Assembly (NCBI RefSeq): GCF_004362405.1
Contig: NZ_SNXE01000001.1
Coordinates: 1 to 64,000, forward strand
DNA length: 64,000 bases
DNA from: Roseateles asaccharophilus
GTDB lineage: Bacteria; Pseudomonadota; Gammaproteobacteria; Burkholderiales; Burkholderiaceae_C
Reading direction: 5' to 3'
In this document: in pieces, positions 8,258 through 16,722 of the stretch
Numbering within the stretch: the first letter of the stretch is position 1
Layout of the letters: the number at the start of each line of letters is the position of its first letter
Position numbers and translations under genes: made by a program
The notes under the pieces: generated by a model
What the model saw: the letters and a program-made list of their open reading frames with translations, nothing else
Told to the model about the DNA's origin: nothing
The model's database searches: none

Positions 8258-8349
8258 GCAGGAGAAGGGGCAGGCCTGCTGCTACGTGTCCCCCGGCCGC
8301 TGCGCGGCCTCCTCCTTTACCTGCGCATCAGGCCTGCCCCTTCTCCTGC
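8258..8349. repeat. Perfect 21-bp inverted repeat between convergent genes
   Basis: Arms at 8258-8278 and 8329-8349 are exact reverse complements (left arm begins GCAGGAGAAGGGGCAGG), separated by 50 bp that hold an inner hairpin GGCCGC-TGC-GCGGCC. It lies between the radical SAM gene and methylglyoxal synthase, which converge here, so it could serve as a two-way transcription stop, although there is no T-run on either side. A small mobile or BIME-like repeat is the alternative. Confidence 0.7.
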
Positions 8350-8383
8350 TTGTGGCGGCGTTGGGCGTTTGCGCCGAGGGCGC

Positions 8384-8761
8384 TTAGCCCATCTTCGCCG
8401 CCCAGGCCGCCAGCATCAGCCGCGCGCCCGACACATTGGTGGCGCAGGGCACATCGTGCACATCGCAGGCGCGCACCAGAGCGTTGATGTCGGGCTCGTG
8501 GGGCTGGGGCGTCATGGGGTCGCGCAGAAAGATCACGCCGTCCAGTTCGCCCACCGCCAGGCGTGCGCCGATCTGCAAGTCGCCGCCCAGGGGGCCGGAG
8601 AGCACGCAGTGCACGCGGCTCAGGCCCAGCTCGTCGCGCAGCCGGCCGCCGGTGGTGCCGGTGGCGATCAGCTCGCAGCGCTGCAGAAAATCGGCGAACT
8701 CGGCGGCCAGGGCCACCATGGCGTCCTTCTTGTGGTCGTGGGCGATCAGGGCAAGTCTCAT
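8384..8761 (-). CDS. mgsA: Methylglyoxal synthase
   Basis: This 125-residue enzyme converts dihydroxyacetone phosphate to methylglyoxal and phosphate, a bypass of lower glycolysis. Family motifs are present: IAHDHKKD at the N-terminus, ATGTTG for phosphate binding, [12 protein letters not shown] with the catalytic aspartate, and the [14 protein letters not shown] stretch with the second acidic residue and histidine. It is slightly shorter than the Escherichia coli enzyme (about 152) because both ends are trimmed. ATG at 8761 is chosen since [13 protein letters not shown] is the conserved start; the frame extends 14 further codons. It is convergent with the radical SAM gene. Confidence 0.93.
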   Translation of the reverse strand: MRLALIAHDHKKDAMVALAAEFADFLQRCELIATGTTGGRLRDELGLSRVHCVLSGPLGGDLQIGARLAVGELDGVIFLRDPMTPQPHEPDINALVRACDVHDVPCATNVSGARLMLAAWAAKMG

Positions 8762-8817
8762 GGCCGGCATCTTAGGCCGAGGCCGGTTACGGGCCTGCGT
8801 CAAGCTGAGGCGCCCGC

Positions 8818-9999
8818 TCAGCCCAGCACCTGGCGCAGCGCCGCCCTCAGCAGGTCCAGCGCCTGGTCGATCTCGGCCTCGCTGATGTTCAGGGCGGGCA
8901 TGAAGCGCAGCAGATTCGGCCGCGGCGCATTCAGCAGCAGGCCCACGGGCGCGAGCTCGCGCGCGGCCGCCACGACCTGCTCGGCCTGATTGCCCGGCAG
9001 CACCAGGGCGCGCAGCAGGCCGGCGCCACGCTCTCCCAGCAGGCCATGATCCCGAACGATCTGCTGCAGGCCCTGGGCGAGATAGCGCGCGCGCTGCCGC
9101 ACCGCCGCCAAAAACTCGGGGCGGCAGACCTCGTCGAGCACGGCCAGGCCCACGGCGGCCATCAGCGGATTGCCGCAGTAGGTGCCGCCCTGATCGCCGG
9201 GCTCAAAGCAGTTGAAGGCCTGCTTGCACAGCAGGGCCGACAGGGGCACGCCGCCGCCCAGGCCCTTGGCCAGGGTCATCAGGTCCGGCTCCACATCGAA
9301 GAGCTCGTAGGCGAAGGCCCGGCCGCAGCGGCCGATGCCGGTCTGCACCTCGTCGGCAATCAACAGCAGCTCGCGCTCGCTGCACAGCGCGCGCAGCTCG
9401 CGCACAAAGCCCGGGTCGGCCAGGTTCACCCCGGCCTCGCCCTGCACGAACTCGATCATCACGGCCACCGCGTCCGGCCCCGCGGCGCGCGCCACGGACT
9501 CGATGTCATTGAGCCGTGCCTTGGCAAAGCCCGCGGGCATGGGCGTGTAGATGCGGTCCCAGCCCGGCTTGCCCGAGGCGCTCATCATGGCCAGGGTGCG
9601 GCCGTGAAAGCCCTGCTCGAAGCTGATGATCTCGTGGGCGCCGCCCCGGTGCTTGCGGCCCCAGCGGCGCGCCAGCTTCACGGCCGCCTCATTGGCCTCG
9701 GCCCCCGAGCTGGCGAGAAAGACCCGGTCAAAGCAGCTCAGCGCCACCAGACGATCGGCCAGGTCCAGCATGGGCCGGTTGTAGAAGGCCGGGCTGGGAT
9801 TGAGCAGGCGCCGCGCCTGCTCGCTCAGCGCCTGCGCAATCACGGCGGGCGCATGCCCCAGGCTGTTGACGGCCCAGCCCTGCACGAGGTCCAGATAGCG
9901 CTTGCCGGCCTCGTCGAGCAGCCAGCTGCCCTGGCCCTGCGCGAAGACGAGCTCCGGTCTGTGGGTGATGGTGATGAGGCTGTCGCCCAGCGTGCTCAT
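8818..9999 (-). CDS. Class III PLP aminotransferase, acetylornithine transaminase-like
   Basis: This 393-residue fold-type I aminotransferase uses pyridoxal phosphate. [10 protein letters not shown] (98-107) binds the cofactor phosphate, [10 protein letters not shown] carries the ring-contacting D216, and K245 in TLAKGLGGG is the Schiff-base lysine. Length and motifs match acetylornithine/succinylornithine aminotransferases (ArgD/AstC-like). As it is not beside arginine genes, a catabolic omega-amino acid role is equally possible. ATG at 9999 is chosen because [19 protein letters not shown] is the natural beginning; the open frame runs another 350 codons upstream through the opposite-strand regulator, which is a shadow. 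It is divergent from a GlxA-type regulator that may control it. Confidence 0.9.
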   Translation of the reverse strand: MSTLGDSLITITHRPELVFAQGQGSWLLDEAGKRYLDLVQGWAVNSLGHAPAVIAQALSEQARRLLNPSPAFYNRPMLDLADRLVALSCFDRVFLASSGAEANEAAVKLARRWGRKHRGGAHEIISFEQGFHGRTLAMMSASGKPGWDRIYTPMPAGFAKARLNDIESVARAAGPDAVAVMIEFVQGEAGVNLADPGFVRELRALCSERELLLIADEVQTGIGRCGRAFAYELFDVEPDLMTLAKGLGGGVPLSALLCKQAFNCFEPGDQGGTYCGNPLMAAVGLAVLDEVCRPEFLAAVRQRARYLAQGLQQIVRDHGLLGERGAGLLRALVLPGNQAEQVVAAARELAPVGLLLNAPRPNLLRFMPALNISEAEIDQALDLLRAALRQVLG

Positions 10000-10124
10000 G
10001 CGGCGTGCTCCCGGTGTTTGGCGTCGATGGCTCGCAGTGTGCGCAAGACGGGCCGTGACAGCCATGACGCAGTTCCCACCTTTTCTGCCATCGCGGCTCG
10101 GCAGGAATGCCGCCACAATGCCGC

Positions 10125-11099
10125 ATGAGCTGCCGCATCGTCTTCGTACTCTTTCCCGGCTTCCAGCAGCTGGATCTGGCCGGACCCATGGCGGTGTTCG
10201 AGCTGGCGCGGCTGCAGCAGCCCGACAGCTACCACTGGCGCCTGGTGGCCAGCCGGGCGGGCACGGCGCGCAGCTCGGCCGGCGTGGACTGGCCGGTGCA
10301 AGGCCTGCCCCGCGTCTGCGGCGAGGGCGATCTGGTGATGGTGATCGGCGGCGACGGGGTGGACGCCGCGGGCCGGGACACCCGCCTGGTGCGCTGGCTG
10401 CAGCGCGCCAGCCGCAGCGGCGCGCGCATCGCCAGCATCTGCAGCGGCAGCCTGCTGCTGGCCGCGGCCGGCCTGCTGGACGAGCGCGGCGCCACCACGC
10501 ACTGGTCGCGCAGCCGGCAGTTCGCCACCGAGTTTCCGGCCGTGCGCCTGCAGCCGGACCGCATCTATGTGCGCGAGCCGGCCTCCTCACGCGCCGGCCC
10601 GGCACGCCGGCCCGAGCTCTGGACCAGTGCGGGCATGACGGCCGGCATCGATCTGTGCCTGGCCCTGGTGGCGCATGACTGCGGCGAGGCGCTGGCGCGC
10701 GAGGCGGCGCGCCAGCTGGTGGTGGAGCGGCGGCGGCCGGGCGGGCAGTCGCAGTTCTCACCCCTGCTGGAGCTGCAGCGGCCCGAGGGCCGCTTTGGCG
10801 CGCTGCTGGACGAGATCCGGCGCGATCTGCGCCAGGACCACCGGGTCGAAGCCCTGGCCGCCCGCATGTGCATGAGCCCGCGCCACTTTGCCCGCAGCTT
10901 TGTGGCGGAGACCGGCGCCACACCGGCCCAGGTGGTGGAGCGCCTGCGCGTGGAGGCCGCGCGCGCCGCGCTGGAGAGCGGCCAGCCCTCGGTGCAGCGC
11001 ATTGCGCAGGACTGCGGCTTTGGCAGCACCGAGCGCATGCGCCGCTCATTCCAGCGCCTGCTGGGCCGCCCGCCGGCCAGCTTGCGCAAGCGGGGCTAG
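10125..11099 (+). CDS. GlxA family (DJ-1/PfpI plus AraC) transcriptional regulator
   Basis: This 324-residue regulator joins an N-terminal class I glutamine amidotransferase-like domain (about 1-170, with elbow cysteine in ASICSGSLLL) to a C-terminal AraC DNA-binding domain. The two HTH motifs are LAARMCMSPRHFARSFVAE and IAQDCGFGSTERMRRSFQR. Relatives such as ArgR of Pseudomonas and GbdR control amino-acid or quaternary-amine catabolism. It is divergent from the class III aminotransferase across 125 bp, so that gene is the natural target candidate. ATG at 10125 begins MSCRIVFVLFPGFQQLDLAG, the usual start. It ends 13 bp from the convergent importer operon. Confidence 0.9.
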   Translation: MSCRIVFVLFPGFQQLDLAGPMAVFELARLQQPDSYHWRLVASRAGTARSSAGVDWPVQGLPRVCGEGDLVMVIGGDGVDAAGRDTRLVRWLQRASRSGARIASICSGSLLLAAAGLLDERGATTHWSRSRQFATEFPAVRLQPDRIYVREPASSRAGPARRPELWTSAGMTAGIDLCLALVAHDCGEALAREAARQLVVERRRPGGQSQFSPLLELQRPEGRFGALLDEIRRDLRQDHRVEALAARMCMSPRHFARSFVAETGATPAQVVERLRVEAARAALESGQPSVQRIAQDCGFGSTERMRRSFQRLLGRPPASLRKRG

Positions 11100-11112
11100 G
11101 GCCAGGGGCCGC

Positions 11113-11868
11113 TCAGGCCGCGCGGCGAAAGCCCACCGAGGCCTGCATCAGCTGCCGGGTGTAGTCCTGGCTCACACGCTGGGCGGCCAGATCCGCGGCG
11201 GCCAGCTGCTCCACCATACGACCGCCCTGCATCACCAGCAGGCGTTCGCACAGATGGGTGACCACGCCCAGGTCGTGGCTCACCATCAGGAAGGACAGGC
11301 CGCGCTCGCGGCGCAGCGCCTCCAGCAGGTTCAAGACCTCGGCCTGCACCGAGGCGTCCAGCGCCGAGGTGGGCTCGTCCAGCAGCAGGATCTGGGGCTC
11401 CAGGATCAGGGCCCGCGCGATGGCAATGCGCTGGCGCTGGCCGCCGCTGAGCTGGTGCGGGTAGCGGAAGCGAAAGCCCTGGCCCAGGCCCACCTCGTCG
11501 AGCGCACGACGGATGCGCGCCTCGGCCTCGGGCATGCCGTGGATGGCCAGGGGCTCGGCCAGGATGCGGTCCACCGTGTGGCGCGGGTGCAGGGAACCGT
11601 AGGGGTCCTGGAACACCATCTGCACGCGGCGGCGAAAGGCGGGGCTGCCGGGCGCGGGCAGCTCTCCCTCGCCCGTGAGCCTGACCGTGCCGGCGCTGCG
11701 CGGCGCCAGGCCGCAGATGGCTCGCAGGATGGTGGACTTGCCGGAGCCCGACTCGCCCACCAGGCCGAAGCTCTCGCCCGGCGCCACGCTGAAGGTGGCC
11801 TCGTGCACCGCCGTGAAGTCGCCGAAGCGGACCTGCAGGCCTTCAATCTCGATACCGAGGCGACTCAT
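11113..11868 (-). CDS. Peptide/nickel ABC importer ATPase, DppF/OppF type
   Basis: This 251-residue ATPase is the last gene of the importer operon. Walker A is GESGSGKST, the signature is LSGGQRQRIAIARALI, and Walker B is ILLLDEPTSALD. FQDPYGSLHPRHTV is the Q-loop stretch characteristic of the oligopeptide F subunit. It lacks most of the C-terminal oligopeptide/dipeptide extension that normally makes DppF about 320 residues, so it is a short version. It overlaps the DppD-type gene by 4 nt (ATGA). Confidence 0.9.
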   Translation of the reverse strand: MSRLGIEIEGLQVRFGDFTAVHEATFSVAPGESFGLVGESGSGKSTILRAICGLAPRSAGTVRLTGEGELPAPGSPAFRRRVQMVFQDPYGSLHPRHTVDRILAEPLAIHGMPEAEARIRRALDEVGLGQGFRFRYPHQLSGGQRQRIAIARALILEPQILLLDEPTSALDASVQAEVLNLLEALRRERGLSFLMVSHDLGVVTHLCERLLVMQGGRMVEQLAAADLAAQRVSQDYTRQLMQASVGFRRAA

Positions 11869-12707
11869 AGCTTCCAGCTCTCCTGGCGGTCCAGCGTGGG
11901 CAGCGGGTGGCGCGACTCGCCCAGACGCGGCAGGCAGTTCAAGAGGCCCTGGGTGTAGGGGTGCTGCGCCTCGTGCAGGGCGCCGGAGCGCACCTCCTCC
12001 ACCACCTTGCCGGCATACATGACCAGCACGCGGTCGCAGAAGCTCGACACCAGGCGCAGGTCGTGCGAGACGAAGATCAGGCCCATGCCGCGCTCTTTCA
12101 CCAGCTTGTCCAGGATGGACAACACCTGCAGCTGCACGGTCACGTCCAGGGCCGAGGTGGGCTCGTCGGCGATCAGCAGCTGGGGCTCGGCGATCAGCAT
12201 CATGGCGATCATCACGCGCTGGCCCATGCCGCCCGAGACCTCGTGCGGATAGAGCTGGTAGACGCGCTCGGGGTCGCTGATGGCCACATCGGCCAGGGCC
12301 TGCAGCACGCGCTGCCGGGCGGCCTTGGCCGAGAGCTTGGTGTGCACGCGCAGGGTCTCCTCGATCTGCGCGCCGATGCGCATGACCGGGTTGAGCGAGT
12401 ACTTGGGGTCCTGCAGCACCATGGCGATGGCGCCGCCGCGCAGGGCCCGGCGCTGGGCCAGCGTGGCGGCGAGCAAGTCCTGACCCTTGAAGGCCAGGCG
12501 CCGGGCCGTGATGCGCGCCTCGGGCGCCGAGAGGCCCAGGATGGCGCGGCCGGTCTGCGACTTGCCGGAGCCCGACTCACCCACGATGCCCAGGCGCTCC
12601 TGGCCCAGGCTGAAGCTCACGCCGCGCACGGCCTCGAACACGCCGCCGTCGCGGGTGGGGAAGCTGACCCGCAGGTCCTCGACTTCGAGCAAAGGCGTGC
12701 AACTCAT
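11865..12707 (-). CDS. Peptide/nickel ABC importer ATPase, DppD/OppD type
   Basis: This 280-residue ATPase pairs with the F subunit to drive import. Walker A is GESGSGKSQT, the signature is VSGGMGQRVMIAMMLI and Walker B is LLIADEPTSALD; VLQDPKYSLNPVMRIG is the D-type Q-loop segment. The C-terminal region includes HPYTQGLLNCLPRLGE, which is the opening of the oligopeptide/dipeptide C-terminal domain. ATG at 12707 is chosen because it overlaps the stop of the upstream permease by 4 nt (ATGA) and gives MSCTPLLEVEDLRVSF. The frame is open about 84 codons further upstream, but this is a shadow of the permease gene. Confidence 0.9.
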   Translation of the reverse strand: MSCTPLLEVEDLRVSFPTRDGGVFEAVRGVSFSLGQERLGIVGESGSGKSQTGRAILGLSAPEARITARRLAFKGQDLLAATLAQRRALRGGAIAMVLQDPKYSLNPVMRIGAQIEETLRVHTKLSAKAARQRVLQALADVAISDPERVYQLYPHEVSGGMGQRVMIAMMLIAEPQLLIADEPTSALDVTVQLQVLSILDKLVKERGMGLIFVSHDLRLVSSFCDRVLVMYAGKVVEEVRSGALHEAQHPYTQGLLNCLPRLGESRHPLPTLDRQESWKL

Positions 12708-13612
12708 TTCTTGGGATCCAGCGCGTCGCGCAGACCGTCGCCCAGCAGATTGAAGGCCAGGCTGACGACAAAGATGGCAAGACCCGGCCCCGCGGCCACC
12801 CACCACTGGTCCAGCACGTACTGGCGGCCGGCGGCGATCATGGCGCCCCACTCGGGCAGCGGCGGCTGGGCGCCCAGGCCCAGAAAACCCAGGCCGGCGG
12901 CGGTGAGGATGATGCCGGCCATGTCCAGGGTGACGCGCACGATCACCGAGGGCAGGCACAGGGGCATGATGTGGCGCAGCACGATGCGGCTGTGCGAGGC
13001 GCCCACCAGCTGCACGGCGGCGATGTAGTCGGCCTGGCGGATGGTGAGGGTCTCGGCGCGCGCAATGCGGGCATAGGGCGGCCAGGAGGTCAGGGCAATG
13101 GCCAGCACCGCGTTCTCGATGCCGGGCCCGAGAGCCGCCACAAAGGCCAGGGCCAGGATCAGGCGCGGGAAGGCCAGAAAGATGTCGGTGACGCGCATCA
13201 GCGCCGCATCGATCCAGCCGCCGCGATAGCCCGCCACCGTGCCCACGATCAGGCCGATGGGCGCGGCCAGCACGGCCACCAGCACCACCACAAAGAGCGT
13301 GATGCGCGAGCCGTGGATCAGACGCGAGAGGATGTCGCGGCCCTGGTCATCGGTGCCGAACCAGTGCGCGCTAGACGGCGGCAGCAGGCGCGTGCTCGTC
13401 AGATCGCCCACATTGGGATGGTAGGGCGCGAGCTGGTTGGCAAAGGCCGCCACAAAGAGCAGGCCCAGCACGATGAGCAGGCCGCCCAGGGCCAGGCGGT
13501 TGCGGGCAAAGCCGCGCCAGCCGGCATAGGCCCGGCCCAGCGCGGCCTGGCGGCGCGAGCCGGGACGCTCGCTCATCAGCCAGTCATGAAGGGATTCTTT
13601 GGCGGTGCTCAT
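12704..13612 (-). CDS. Peptide/nickel ABC importer permease, DppC/OppC type
   Basis: This 302-residue inner-membrane permease has the C-subunit layout: an N-terminal soluble leader, first membrane helix LALGGLLIVLGLLFVAAF, the HWFGTDDQGRDILSRLIHGSR segment that begins the transport domain, and the EAA-like loop near SHSRIVLRHIMPLCLPSVIV. About six membrane helices are expected. It shares 4-nt overlaps with both the B-type permease and the D-type ATPase, indicating a tightly coupled operon. Confidence 0.92.
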   Translation of the reverse strand: MSTAKESLHDWLMSERPGSRRQAALGRAYAGWRGFARNRLALGGLLIVLGLLFVAAFANQLAPYHPNVGDLTSTRLLPPSSAHWFGTDDQGRDILSRLIHGSRITLFVVVLVAVLAAPIGLIVGTVAGYRGGWIDAALMRVTDIFLAFPRLILALAFVAALGPGIENAVLAIALTSWPPYARIARAETLTIRQADYIAAVQLVGASHSRIVLRHIMPLCLPSVIVRVTLDMAGIILTAAGLGFLGLGAQPPLPEWGAMIAAGRQYVLDQWWVAAGPGLAIFVVSLAFNLLGDGLRDALDPKK

Positions 13613-14652
13613 CGGGCACGGGTCCGGGGGTCCAGCAGTCGGTACAGCAAGTCAGACAGCAGATTGAGGGCGATGAAGATGGAGCCCACCACCAGGGTGC
13701 CGCCCAGCACCGCGTTCATATCGGCGTTCTGCAGCGAGTTGGTGATGTACAGACCCAGGCCCGGCCAGGCGAAGACGGTCTCGGTCAGCACCGAGCCCTC
13801 CAGCAGGCCGGCGTAGGACAGGGCGATCACGGTGACCAGGGGCACCATGGCATTGCGCAGGGCATGGCGCCAGATGATGCGGGCCTCCGACAGGCCCTTG
13901 GCCCGCGCGGCCACCACGTATTCCTGGGCCAGCTCATGCAGCATGAAGCTGCGCGTCATGCGGCTGATATAGGCCAGGGAGAAGTAGCCCAGCAGGGCGC
14001 CCGGCAGGGCCAGGTGCGAGAGGGCATTCCAGAAGGGCTCCCAGCCATTGCCCTCCAGCGCGCCCAGCACGGTGTCCACCAGCATGAGCCCGGTGACCGG
14101 GCTGATGCTGTACTCGAAGGCCACATCGATGCGCCCGGGGCCGCCCACCCAGCCCAGCTTGGCGTAGAACAGCACCAGGGCCATCAGGCCCAGCCAGAAG
14201 ATGGGCACGGAATAGCCGACCAGGCCCATCACGCGCACCGCCTGGTCGGCCAGGCCGCCACGCCGCACCGCGGCCCAGACGCCCAGGGGCACGCCCAGAC
14301 CGGCGCCGATGAGTATGCCCACCGTGGCCAGCTCCAGCGTGGCCGGAAAGACGCGGCGGATATCGTCCAGCACCGGATTGGCACTGAGCACCGAGGTGCC
14401 GAAATCGCCCTGGGCCACCTTGCCCAGATAGATCAGGAACTGCTGCCACAGGGGCAGGTCCAGGCCCAGCTGGGCACGCACCTGGGCGATCTGGTCCTCG
14501 GTGGCGCGGTCACCGACGATGGCCAGCACCGGGTCCACCGGGATCACGCGGCCGATGAAGAAGGTCACGGCCAGCAGACCCAGATAGGTCAGCGCGATGG
14601 TGACGAGAAAGCTGCCCAGCGCTTTCGCGCCGGGCTTCAAACGGGACGACAT
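13609..14652 (-). CDS. Peptide/nickel ABC importer permease, DppB/OppB type
   Basis: This 347-residue inner-membrane permease forms the other half of the transport channel. Features include the first helix LGLLAVTFFIGRVIPVDPV with the family GDRATEDQIAQVRAQLGLD segment, the extracytoplasmic YLGKVAQGDFGTS stretch, and the EAA loop near ARIIWRHALRNAMVPLVTVI. Start at ATG 14652 gives MSSRLKPGAKALGSF. It lies 31 bp after the binding-protein gene and overlaps the C-type permease by 4 nt. A longer open frame upstream lacks support. Confidence 0.92.
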   Translation of the reverse strand: MSSRLKPGAKALGSFLVTIALTYLGLLAVTFFIGRVIPVDPVLAIVGDRATEDQIAQVRAQLGLDLPLWQQFLIYLGKVAQGDFGTSVLSANPVLDDIRRVFPATLELATVGILIGAGLGVPLGVWAAVRRGGLADQAVRVMGLVGYSVPIFWLGLMALVLFYAKLGWVGGPGRIDVAFEYSISPVTGLMLVDTVLGALEGNGWEPFWNALSHLALPGALLGYFSLAYISRMTRSFMLHELAQEYVVAARAKGLSEARIIWRHALRNAMVPLVTVIALSYAGLLEGSVLTETVFAWPGLGLYITNSLQNADMNAVLGGTLVVGSIFIALNLLSDLLYRLLDPRTRAR

Positions 14653-14683
14653 GCAAAGGGCTTTCGCTCGGCGCGCGCGGGAA

Positions 14684-16309
14684 CTACTTCTTGCTGACCG
14701 TGAAGACGTAGTTGGTGTCCGAGGTCGGCCCCAGCACCAGGGACTGCACATGGCTGCGATAGGCCGCCACATCGGTCTGCTGGTAGACCATGATGAAGGG
14801 GCTGGTCTGGCGGAACTCGGCCTGCAGGGCCTGATACATGGCGGCGCGCTTCTTGCCGTCGCGCTCGAGCATGGCGGCGTCGGCCTTCTTGGTCAGCTCC
14901 GGAATGTCCCAGCTATTGCGCCAGGCCAGGGGCTTGGCCTTGGCCTCGTCGCTGTTGTCGGGGTTGCGCACAAAGGTGTCGGCATTGGTGTGCGGATCCC
15001 AGTAGTCCGAGCCCCAGGTGCCGATGTACATATCGTGGCTGCGGGCGCGGTACTTGGTGAGGGTCTGCTTGCCATCGCCCGGGATGATCTCGATCTCCAC
15101 GCCGGCGCGCTTGGCGGTCTGCTGGAAGTTCTCGGCAATGCCCTGCACCGGCTGCACGGTGCGCATATCGATGCTGGCCTTGAAGCCATTGGGGTAGCCG
15201 GCCTTGGCCAGCAGGGCCTTGGCCTTGTCCACATCGAGCTTGTAGGGCTTGTCGGTGGCGGCGCCCAGCAGACCCACGGGCAGGAAGTTCTGGTGGATGC
15301 GGCCGATGTGCTGAACCATGGTGGCACCAATGCCCTCGTAGTCCAGCAGGTACTTCATGGCCTCGCGCACCTCGGGCTTGGCGAAGGCCGGGTGCTTGAG
15401 GTTCATGGAGATGTAGAACACCGTGCCCTTGGGCGTGGTGGCAGTCTTCACCTCCTTGTTGGCGGCCAGGGCATTGAGATCCTGGGGTGCCAGATTGCGG
15501 GCCACATCGATATCGCCCTTCTCCAGCATCAGGCGCTGGGTGGAGGCTTCCTTGACATGGCGGTAGATCACGCGAGCCAGGGGGGCCTTGGTGGCGCTGT
15601 TGGCATTGCGCTCCAGGGCAATGATCTCGTTGGCACGCCACTCGCGCAGCTTGTAGGGGCCGGAGCCGGCGTAATTGGTCTTGAGCCAGGCGTAGCCCAT
15701 ATCGCCATTGGCTTCCTTGCTGAGCAGCAGCTTCTTGTCCAGCACCGAGGCCACATTGGCCGTCAGGCAGTTCAGCACCAGGGTGGGCGCGAAGCTCTTC
15801 TCGGTCTCCAGCACCAGGCTCAGCGGGCCGGTGGCGCGCACGCGCTGGGCCACGTTGTCCTTGTTCCAGCCCAGCTGGGCCAGGATGAAGGCGGGGGTCT
15901 TGTTCAGCAGGATGGCGCGCTGCAGAGACCAGGCCACGTCCTCGGCGGTGAGGGGATTGCCCGAGGCGAACTTCAGCCCGGGCTTGAGCTCGAAGCTGTA
16001 GGTCTTGCCGTCCTCGCCCACCTTCCAGCTCTTGGCGATATCGCCCACCAGCTCGGAGGGATTGGCCACATTCAGGCGCACCAGGCGGTCGTAGGTATTG
16101 CCCATGATCTCGCCGGCCGAGATCTCGAAGGACTCGGCGGGATCCATGGTGATGATGTCGTCGAAGGCCAGCGCCTGGACCAGGGTGTCCTTGGGCGTGG
16201 CGGCCTGGGCCAGCTGGAAGCCGCAAGCCAGGGCCAGACTGCTGGCCAGCAGACCGTGCACGGCACGGCGGGAGATCGTGTACTGGGTCGGCGGCAGGGT
16301 TTTTCTCAT
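14684..16309 (-). CDS. ABC transporter substrate-binding protein, family 5
   Basis: This 541-residue periplasmic binding protein is the first gene of the importer operon. The N-terminus (SRRAVHGLLASSLALACGF then LAQAATPK) is an export signal with a twin-arginine-like pair, cleaved near residue 36. The mature protein has the family 5 marks: FDDIITMDPAESFEISAGEI, SYSFELKPGLKFASGNPLTA, EDVAWSLQRA and the late YGTWGSDYWDPHTNADTF-like region. Members bind peptides, nickel chelates or other small ligands; the ligand here is not readable. Because the SBP gene leads an intact B-C-D-F set, this is a complete importer. The 400 bp upstream presumably carry the operon promoter. Confidence 0.91.
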   Translation of the reverse strand: MRKTLPPTQYTISRRAVHGLLASSLALACGFQLAQAATPKDTLVQALAFDDIITMDPAESFEISAGEIMGNTYDRLVRLNVANPSELVGDIAKSWKVGEDGKTYSFELKPGLKFASGNPLTAEDVAWSLQRAILLNKTPAFILAQLGWNKDNVAQRVRATGPLSLVLETEKSFAPTLVLNCLTANVASVLDKKLLLSKEANGDMGYAWLKTNYAGSGPYKLREWRANEIIALERNANSATKAPLARVIYRHVKEASTQRLMLEKGDIDVARNLAPQDLNALAANKEVKTATTPKGTVFYISMNLKHPAFAKPEVREAMKYLLDYEGIGATMVQHIGRIHQNFLPVGLLGAATDKPYKLDVDKAKALLAKAGYPNGFKASIDMRTVQPVQGIAENFQQTAKRAGVEIEIIPGDGKQTLTKYRARSHDMYIGTWGSDYWDPHTNADTFVRNPDNSDEAKAKPLAWRNSWDIPELTKKADAAMLERDGKKRAAMYQALQAEFRQTSPFIMVYQQTDVAAYRSHVQSLVLGPTSDTNYVFTVSKK

Positions 16310-16722
16310 ACGCTCCTCTACAGACAGGCTGACGGATAGGCGGGCACCACAGGCCCGCGCCGATTCTTGCCCGGCGCTCGCGCCCTGCCCCGGGTAGAAA
16401 CCAGAAGCCGGCGCCGCGACATCGATAGCGGCTGATGCAAAGCCCATAGCTGCAGCACATGTGCCGCGCGCACAGCGCACGCTCGCACCAGCAAAGCGGG
16501 CGCGGGCACCATGGCGGCGCCCAGGGCACCGAGACCGGACCTGCGGTCGGGATGGAAGAAGCGAAGGGAGGGGCGGCGGCAGGAAGGGGCGCGAAGGACG
16601 GCTCACTGCCGGTCGCGGAAAACGAGCGACCACCACATCGGGTTGCCGCCCTGATCAGAAGGATGCGGCGGCCGCTCGATGCGAATGTTGCGGCCAAGCG
16701 CCTCGCGGCGACTTGATCTGGC
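16310..16722. other. Intergenic region between importer operon and chitinase gene
   Basis: These 413 bp separate the start of the importer operon from the 3' end of the chitinase gene, both on the minus strand. Short open frames occur on the plus strand (for example 16459-16716), but they are Gly/Arg/Ala-rich with no recognisable fold or ribosome binding site. I see no strong hairpin or clear promoter, though the importer promoter must lie here. Confidence 0.5.

Noticed and set aside
9046-10128. A 360-codon frame on the plus strand beside the aminotransferase gene
   Set aside because: It is antisense to the aminotransferase, has repetitive Ala/Gly/His composition and no ribosome binding site.
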